Source of the DNA: Parasphingorhabdus litoris DSM 22379
GTDB lineage: Bacteria; Pseudomonadota; Alphaproteobacteria; Sphingomonadales; Sphingomonadaceae
Direction of reading: 5' to 3'
Assembly: GCF_020906275.1 (NCBI RefSeq)
Contig: NZ_CP086727.1
Span: 3,403,001 to 3,467,000, forward strand
DNA length: 64,000 nucleotides
The notes below the pieces were generated by a model. That model saw only the letters and a program-made list of their open reading frames with translations, did no database searches and was not told where the DNA came from. This document shows positions 19,301 to 28,300 of the stretch, one piece after another. The translations under genes were made by a program, and so were the position numbers. How positions within the stretch are numbered: the stretch's first letter is position 1; every line of letters starts with the position of its first letter.

Positions 19301-22300
19301 TAATCGTCCAGGTGAAGTCCTGATCCACCGTGCCGCCATTGCCATCGTCGGCAGTGATGGTGACGGTATAAACACCACCGTTTACTTGGCTCGCACCACT
19401 GTCAATTGTGCCGGTGATCAAGCCATTAGCGTCAATGGACAGACCAGCGGGAAGGCCGCTCGCCGTAAAGGTTAGCGGATCGCCATCAACGTCTGAGAAA
19501 TTCGCAGCGACCGAGACCGAAACAGTCGCACCATCGACATTGTCACGCGGTGCGATCGGACTCGCTACCGGGTCATCATTAACCGAGCCGACATTGATTT
19601 CCACTGTTGCTGTTGATGTACCGCCATTGCCATCGCTGATCGTGTAGGTAATCGTATCGGGACCGTTATAGTCCGGATCCGGCGCATAGTTGATCGTGCC
19701 ATCGGGATTGATCGTGACATCGCCGTGGCCAGCCGTGGCCAGAGTGACGGTCAGGGTATCACCATCGGGGTCGGTGTCATTACCCAGAACATCGATATCC
19801 AGCGGCGTATCTTCGGTCACCGCAATTGGGCCATCATTCGCAGCAACCGGTGGTGGATTTGTAACCGTCCAGCTAAAAGTGCTGGAAACCGTTCCACCAT
19901 TGCCATCGTCAGCAGTGATGGTGACGGAATAGATGCCATCGCCATTTGGCCCACCCTGCGAAGCAGAAGGATCAATAGTGCCGGTAATGTTACCTGCCGC
20001 ATCAATTGATAGACCGGGCGGCAAGCCGGTTTGACTGAAAGTCAGCGTGTCACCATCCAGGTCATCGAAATTGCCGCTAACGTCCAGTGCAATGACATCC
20101 GCGTCGGCATTGCCCAATGCGGCCAGCGGTGTCACAGTCGGATCATCATTTTCAGCACCAACAGTCACCGTAACCGTCGATGTGGAAGTACCACCCTGAC
20201 CGTCACTAATCTCATAAGTGATCGTATCCGTGCCGTTGAAATTGGCATCCGGCGTATAGGTCAATGTTCCATCCGGATTGATGACAACCGTCCCGTTGGG
20301 TGCGCTCGCCGTTGTTACCGTTAACGCGTCACCATCCGGGTCATTGTCGTTAGTCAGTACATCGATGGGTGCGGTCGGCGTGTCTTCTGTTGTCGAAGCC
20401 GTATCCGCATTGGCCGTTGGACCGGGATTGCCGATCGTCCAGATAAAGCTCTGGGTCGTTTCCAGTCCGCCATCATCGGTCGCGGTTATTTCCACTTGGT
20501 AGACACCGCCATTGGTCTGGCTGGCATCAGCGTCGATCGTGCCGGTGATAAGACCATTGGCGTCAATGGATAGCCCAGCCGGCAGATTAGCAGCGGTAAA
20601 GGTGAGCACGCCACCTTCCGGATCGCTGAACAGCGGCCCGAAATCCTCACTCACAGCATCACCGTCCAGACCATCGCGGTTAGGTAATATGGTGGCATCT
20701 GGCGCGTCATTAACAGGGGCTATGACAATTGTTGCAACAGCCGTCGCAAATTCACCATTGGCGTCTTGAATTGTGTAGGTAACAGTCGCCGTTCCGTTGA
20801 AATCAGGGTCGGGCGTAAAATCGATTGTACCATCCGGCAAAATGACAGCTGTACCATTTGTTGCCACAGCTGATGTGATCACGATCGGCGTCGTCGGATC
20901 GCCATCAGGATCAACATCATTGGCGAGTACATCAAGATTGATCGGCGTATCTTCCGTACCGACAAAATTATCGTTGTTCGCCCGGGGTGGTTCGTTGGTG
21001 ATGGTCCACGTAAAGGTCGTGCTGACGTTTAGCCCGGCAGCATCAGTAGCGGTAACCGTTACCGTATATTCGCCGTTCGGAACATCCGAAGACGCAGTCG
21101 CACCGGTTGTTCCGGTGACCTGGCCCGTCGCAGGATCAAAAGTCAGCCCGGTTGGCAGGCCAGTAACATTATAAGTCAGCGTCGCATCATCAACATCGCT
21201 GAAGGCTGAGCCCAGTGGGACCGAGATAACTTCATTGTTGGAATCAAACAGGTCCGGCAATCCAACGGTTTCGGGTGCATCGTTTACAGCCGTCACGGTC
21301 ACTTCAACCGTCGCGGTCGCAGTGCCACCATTGCCGTCGCTGATTGTATAGACAATCGTATCCGTGCCGTTGAAATTCGGATCAGGCTGATAGGTCAATG
21401 TCCCGTCAGCTTCGATTACAATCGTGCCGTTTTCACTATTTGCGGAAATTACCGTCAGCGTATCTCCGTCGGGATCATTATCATTGGTCAGTACAGGGAT
21501 GTTTACCGATGTGTCTTCGGTCGTGCTGGCCGTATCATTGGCAGCGACAGGTGCCGGGTTGTTCACGGTCCAGGTAAAGGTTGAATCCACGGTGCCGCCA
21601 TTGCCGTCATCGGCGGTTACGGTCACAGTATAGACGCCGCCGTTTACCTGGCTGGCATCCGGATCAATCGTGCCGGAAATCAAGCCATTGGCATCGATCG
21701 ACAGACCAGCGGGCAGGCCGGTTGCGGTGAAGGTCAGTGTGTCACCGTCGAGATCTTCAAAACTGCCACTGACATCAACCGAGACCATATCGGCATCGTC
21801 ATTGGTCTGATTGTTAAGCGGTGGGTCGGCGGTCGGTGCATCATTGACTGGCGTCACCGTAACTTCAACCGTAGCAGTAGATGTGCCGCCCTGACCGTCG
21901 CTGATCGCATAGGTGATGGTGTCGGTCCCATTGAAATTGGCATTTGGCGTATAGATCAAAGTGCCGTCCAGATTGATCGCTACAGTGCCATTAGGGGCCG
22001 TAGCGCTGGTGACTGTCAGAGTGTCGCCATCCGGATCATTGTCGTTGGCAAGTACGGCAATGGGTGCGCTGGGCGTATCTTCATTAGTCGTGGCGGTGTC
22101 ATTGACCGCTGTTGGCGCGGGGTTGGTAACGGTCCATGTAAACGTTCCATCCACCGTGCCACCATTGCCGTCATCCGCCGTAATCGTGACCGTGTAAACA
22201 CCGCCGTTGATCTGGCTCGCGCCGGGATCAATCGTGCCGGTGATTACCCCATTGGCGTCAATCGACAATCCTGCGGGCAAACCTGTGGCGGTGAAGGTCA

Positions 22301-25300
22301 GCGTGTCGCCATCAAGGTCGCTGAACTTGTCGCTGACATCAACCGAGATGACATCAGCATCTTCATTGTTGAGATCCGAAATCGGGATATCGACTTCCGG
22401 TGCATCATTAACTGGCGCAACCGTCACTTCGACTGTCGCGGTGGATGTACCGCCATTGCCGTCACTGATCGTATAAGTGATCGTGTCCGTGCCGTTGAAA
22501 TCCTGATTAGGCGTATAAGTGATCGTACCATCTGGATTGATCACGACTGTGCCATTGGGTGCGGTAGCCACGGTGACTGTCAGATCATCGCCATCGGGAT
22601 CATTGTCATTGGCCAACACCGGAATAGTAACAGGGGTATCTTCATCGGTTGTGGCCGTGTCATTGGTAGCTGTCGGTGCCGGGTTTGTAACCGTGTAGGT
22701 GAAGGTGGTCGAGACCGTGCCACCATTGCCGTCATCTGCGGTAACCGTGACAGAATAGACACCGCCATTAACCTGGCTCGCCTGGTTATCAATCGTGCCG
22801 GTTATCAGTCCGGTATTTGGATCGATCGATAATCCGGCCGGCAGCCCGGCAGCCGTAAACGTCAAGGTATCACCATCGACATCGCTGAAATTACCGGCGG
22901 TTGGTATCGAAACGGTCTCGCCATCAATGCCGGTCACGTTGGGCAGCGGGCTATCCGCAACCGGTGCATCATTTACCGGGGTAACGGTGACATCAACTGT
23001 CGCAGTCGATGTGCCGCCATTCCCATCACTGATCGTATAGGTAATTGTATCGGTACCGTTGAAATCCTGATTGGGCGTGTAGGTGATCGTGCCATCCGGA
23101 TTGATTACGACTGTGCCATTTGAAGCCGTCGCCGAGGTTACGCTAAGCGCATCGCCATCGGGATCGCTGTCATTGGCCAGCACCGGAATAGTGACAGGGG
23201 TATCTTCATCAGTTGTGGCTGTATCATCGGTGGCTACAGGTGCAGGGTTATTCACTTCCCAGACAAATGTCTGGCTCACCGTTCCGCCATTGCCATCATC
23301 TGCGGTAACCGTAACGCTGTAAATACCGTTAGAACCGGGGCCACCCTGCGAAGCATCGGGATCGATAGTACCCGTGATATTGCCGGCAGCATCAATGGAC
23401 AGACCAGGCGGCAAGCCAGTTGCGGTAAAGGTTAGCGGATCGCCATCCACATCGGTGAAATTACCTGCAACCGAGACATTGATAACATCTGCATCATTGT
23501 CGTTTTGCGGCGCGATTGGCGTGGCAACCGGCGCATCATTCACCGCATTAACTGTCACTTCGACCGTTGATGTCGCGAAACCACCTTGACCATCGCTGAT
23601 CGTATAAGTGATCGTGTCCGTGCCATTAAAGTCCGGATCAGGGACATAGGTCACGGTGCCGTCTGGATTTATCGTCACCGTGCCATTGGGGGCATCGGCT
23701 GCCGTTACCGTTAGTGGATCGCCATCAACATCTGTGTCATTGGCGAGTACCGCAATATCCACCGGCGTATCTTCGTCTGTGGTTGCACTGTCCATATTGG
23801 CGACCGGGGGATCGTTGACCGCATCAACGGTGACCGCAACCGTTGCCGTCGACGTACCGCCATTGCCATCGCTGATGGTATAAGTGATTGTTGTCGGACC
23901 GTTGAAATTCGGGTTTGGTGTGAAGGTGATCGTACCGTCGGGGTTGATCACCACTGTGCCATCTGGTGATGTCGCAGCCGTAACCGTAAGCGGATCACCA
24001 TCGATATCCGTATCATTGCCGAGTACGCCAATGGTGACAGGCGTGTCTTCATTGGTGGTTGCGCTATCATCAACCGCTACCGGCGGATCGTTGACAGCAT
24101 TGACCGTTACATCAACCGCCGCCGTGGAAGTGCCGCCATTGCCGTCACTGATCACATAGGTAATCGTGTCCATGCCGTTGAAGTCGGCATCGGGTACATA
24201 GGTCAGCGTGCCATCCGGATTGATCGTAACTGTGCCGTTGAGCGCTGTCGCCATGGTCACCGTCAGCGGATCGCCATCTGGATCAGTATCATTGGCGAGC
24301 ACAGTCACATTGACTGGTGTATCTTCATTGGTGGTAGCACTGTCGTTCACCGCGGTCGGTGCCGGGTTTGTGACCGTCCAGGTAAAGGTCTGACTGCTGG
24401 TCAGGCCATCGGGATCCGTGCCAGTGATGGTTACAGAATAGACCCCGCCATTGGGTTGGCTGGCATCGCGGTCAATAGTACCGCTAACAATCCCTGTAGC
24501 AGGATCGATACTGAGCCCTGCCGGTAAACCAGTTGCACTGAAGGCCAGAGTATCGCCATCCACGTCACTGAAGAATTTACCGACATCGACAGAAACCGAT
24601 TGATTATCTTCATTGATGACATCCGGTATTGCCAGCGATTCAGGCGCATCATTGACTGCCGTCACATCAACGGTAAGCGTTGCTGTCGCGGTACCGCCCT
24701 GTCCGTCGGATACGGTATAGGTGACGACTGCCTGGCCATTGAAATTCTCGGCCGGGGTGAAAGTCAGTGTACCGTCGGGATTAACTACAACCGTTCCATC
24801 AGGCGTGCTAGCCGCTGTGATGGTCAGCGGATCACCGTCCGGATCGCTGTCATTGGTCAACACTGCCACCGTGACAGGCGTATCTTCTGGGGTGGTGGCT
24901 GTATCATTCACTGCGATCGGCGGAACATTCTGAATCGAATAGACAAAGGTTGTCGATACGGATTCACCGGACGGATCGGTGGCCGTTACCGTAACAATGA
25001 ATGGTCCGTTGACCGAACTGTCCGAAGCGAGCGTGCCAGTGATCAGGCCTGTATCGGGGTCGATCGCCAAAGAAGGTGGCAAGCCGGAAGCACTAAAGGT
25101 CAGATCATCACCATCAACGTCATCAAATCCCTGTGCCGTTGGGATGGAGACCGTTCCCCCGTCTTCACCATTTTGATTGGCCAGGCCAACAGTGGTTGGA
25201 CCGTCATTAACCGGCGTGACCGTAACCGTGACTGTTGCGGTCGAGAAACCGCCTTCGCCATCACTAATGGTATAGATGATCGTATCTTCACCATTGAAAT

Positions 25301-28300
25301 TGGCATTTGGTGAATAAGCAAGCGTGCCGTCTGGATTGATAGTAACCGTGCCGTTGCCGGCCTCTGCCTCAGTGACGGTCAGCGGATCACCGTCGGAATC
25401 GACATCATTGCTCAGCACCGCAATATTGACGTCTGTATCCTCGTTCGTTGTGATACTGTCATTGCTGGCCACCGGTGCAGGATTGGTAACGGTCCATGTA
25501 AAGGTCGTGGATACCGTGCCGCCACGACCATCATCGGCCGTCACGGTTATGGAATATACGCCGCCATTTACCTGGCTGGCGCTGCGATCAATTGTGCCGG
25601 AGATAACACCTGTGGAGGGGTCAATCGTCAAGCCAGCGGGCAGGCCGGAAGCGGTGTAGGACAGCGTATCGCCATCCGGGTCACTGAATGCCCCCGCCAC
25701 CGGCAAATTGATAACCTGGCTGTCCAGATTGGTCTGATCGCCGATGCTGTTATTCGATATCGGTACGTCATTGACATCAGCAACGGTCACGGTGATTTCG
25801 GCCATTGATGTACCGCCCTCACCGTCTGAAATTTCATATGTGATTGTATCGGTACCATTAAATCCGGGGTTCGGTGTATAGGTAACCGTACCATCAGGAT
25901 TGATCACCACACTGCCATTCAAGGCGCTGGCAGCCGTTATTGTGAGATCGTCCCCATCGGGATCACTGTCGTTGGCTAGAGGCGAGATGGTTACCGGCAC
26001 ATCTTCATCGGTCGATGCACTATCATCAACGGCTGTTGGGCCGGGGTTGGCGACATTGAACGTAATGGTCTGGGTTGTTGTGCCGCCATTACCGTCCGAG
26101 ACAGTGATGGTTGCCGTATATGTGCCACCATTGGTTTGGCTGGCCGAATTATCAATCGTGCCGGATATCACGCCGGTATCAGGATCAATCGACAGGCCTG
26201 GCGGCAGGTCGGTCGCCGCGAAGGTCAGTGTATCGCCATCAACATCACTGAAATTGCCAGCAACCGGAACGGAAATAACCGCACCGTCTTCGGTATCCTG
26301 CGGCGGCAGCGGCGTGCCCACTGGCGCATCATTAACCGGCGCAACCGTAACAGTGATCGTCGCTGTTGCCGTACCACCTTCACCGTCACTGATCGTGTAG
26401 GTGATGGTCGCCGTACCGTTGAAATTGGCTGGCGGCACATAATTTACCTGATTGCCCACCACCGTTGCCTGGCCCACTGATGCCGCCGCAGCAATCAAAG
26501 TAATCGGATCACCATCGGGATCGCTGTCATTAGGCAGCACATCGATCAACACGGGCGTGTCTTCGTTGGTTGTGGCGGTATCGTCCACCGCCACAGGTCC
26601 CGGATTGGTAACGGTCCAGCTAAATTCCTGCGTCGTACTGAGCCCGCCCGCATCTGTTGCCGTGACAGTTACCGTGTAAACACCGTTGGAACCACCTTGG
26701 CTGGCGGATCGATCAATCGTACCAGTGATCTCGCCAGTGGCAGAATCTATGCTTAGGCCAGCAGGAAGGCCAGACACGCTATAGGTCAGGGTTGCATCAT
26801 CGCTATCTGTGAAGCCGCCTGCGGTTGCAACGCTGATACCCGCATCCGCATCGACATTGACCTGTGGCGGCAATGAACCAACCGGTGTCGGCGCGTCGTT
26901 GACCGCAGCAACGGTGACGTCGACGGTTGCAGTGGATGTTCCACCTTCTCCGTCACTAATCGTATAGGTGATCGTGTCGGTACCGTTAAAGTCAGCATTG
27001 GGCGTATAGGTGATGGTCCCATTCGGATTTATCACCACCGTGCCATTATTAGCACTTGCTGTGGTTACCGTCAGATCATCACCATCAGGATCATTGTCAT
27101 TGCTCAGCACATCAACGGTGACAGCTGTGTCCTCATTGGTAGACGCGCTGTCATTGGCAGCCGTTGGTCCAGGATTGGTGACGGTCCATGAGAATGTCTG
27201 GGTCGCAGGTGTTCCTTGGAAATCCGTTGCCGTAATCGTGACTGTATAGACGCCATTCGTGCCGCCCTGACTGGCACTATTGTCAATCGTTCCGGTAATC
27301 TCTCCGGTGGTGGAGTTGATCGACAATCCGGGCGGCAATCCAGTAGCACTATAGCTTATTGTTGGGCCATCAATATCAGTAAAGCCACCTGCAGTTGCGA
27401 CACTGACACCCGCATCGGCATCGACATTAACCTGTGGTGGCAGCGTTCCGACCGGCTGCGGCCCGTCATTTACCGCCACCACAGTCATGTTAAAGACTGC
27501 GGTATCTGTCCCACCTTCGCCATCGCTAATGGTGTAAGTAATCACATCATTGCCATTGAAATTGGCATTGGGTGTGTATGTGAGTGTGCCGTCAGGATTG
27601 ATAACAACCGTGCCATTGGACGCGCTGGCCGAAATGACGGTCAAGTCATCGCCATCCGGGTCCTGATCATTGGCTAGCACATTGACTGTAATCGGCGTGT
27701 CTTCATTGGTCGAACCGCCGTCATCATTAGCCTGTGGCCCCGGATTGGTGATTGTCCAGGCGAAGCTTTGCGTCGCAGATTCTCCATCAGGGTCAGTCGC
27801 GGTAACGACGATATTATAAACCCCGCCAGAGCCACCCTGGCTGGCGCTATTGTCAATCGTTCCGGTAATGGCACCAGTATTGGCGTTGATCGAAAGGCCC
27901 GGCGGCAAGCCGGTTGCCGAGTAGCTGAGTTCACCAAAGCCATTGTCCGGATCGCTAAATCCCTGGGAGGTACTTACGAAAATACCTTGGGCCGCATCGA
28001 CATTAGTCTGGGGCGGCAGGTTACCGACCGGTACCGGCGGATCATTCACCGCTGCTATTGTCACATCGAAGGTTGCCGTCGACGTTCCACCGCGCCCGTC
28101 GCTAATCGTATAAGTGACCGTGTCAGTGCCGGAAAACCCGCTATTGGGCGTATAGTTTAAGGTACCATTGGCATTGATTGTCACAGTGCCATTATTGGCA
28201 TTAGCGGCCGTAACCGTCAGCGGATCACCATCGCCATCAAAATCATTGGCCAGCACATTGATGCCGGTTATCGCGGTACCTTCATTTGTCGCCTGCGTCG

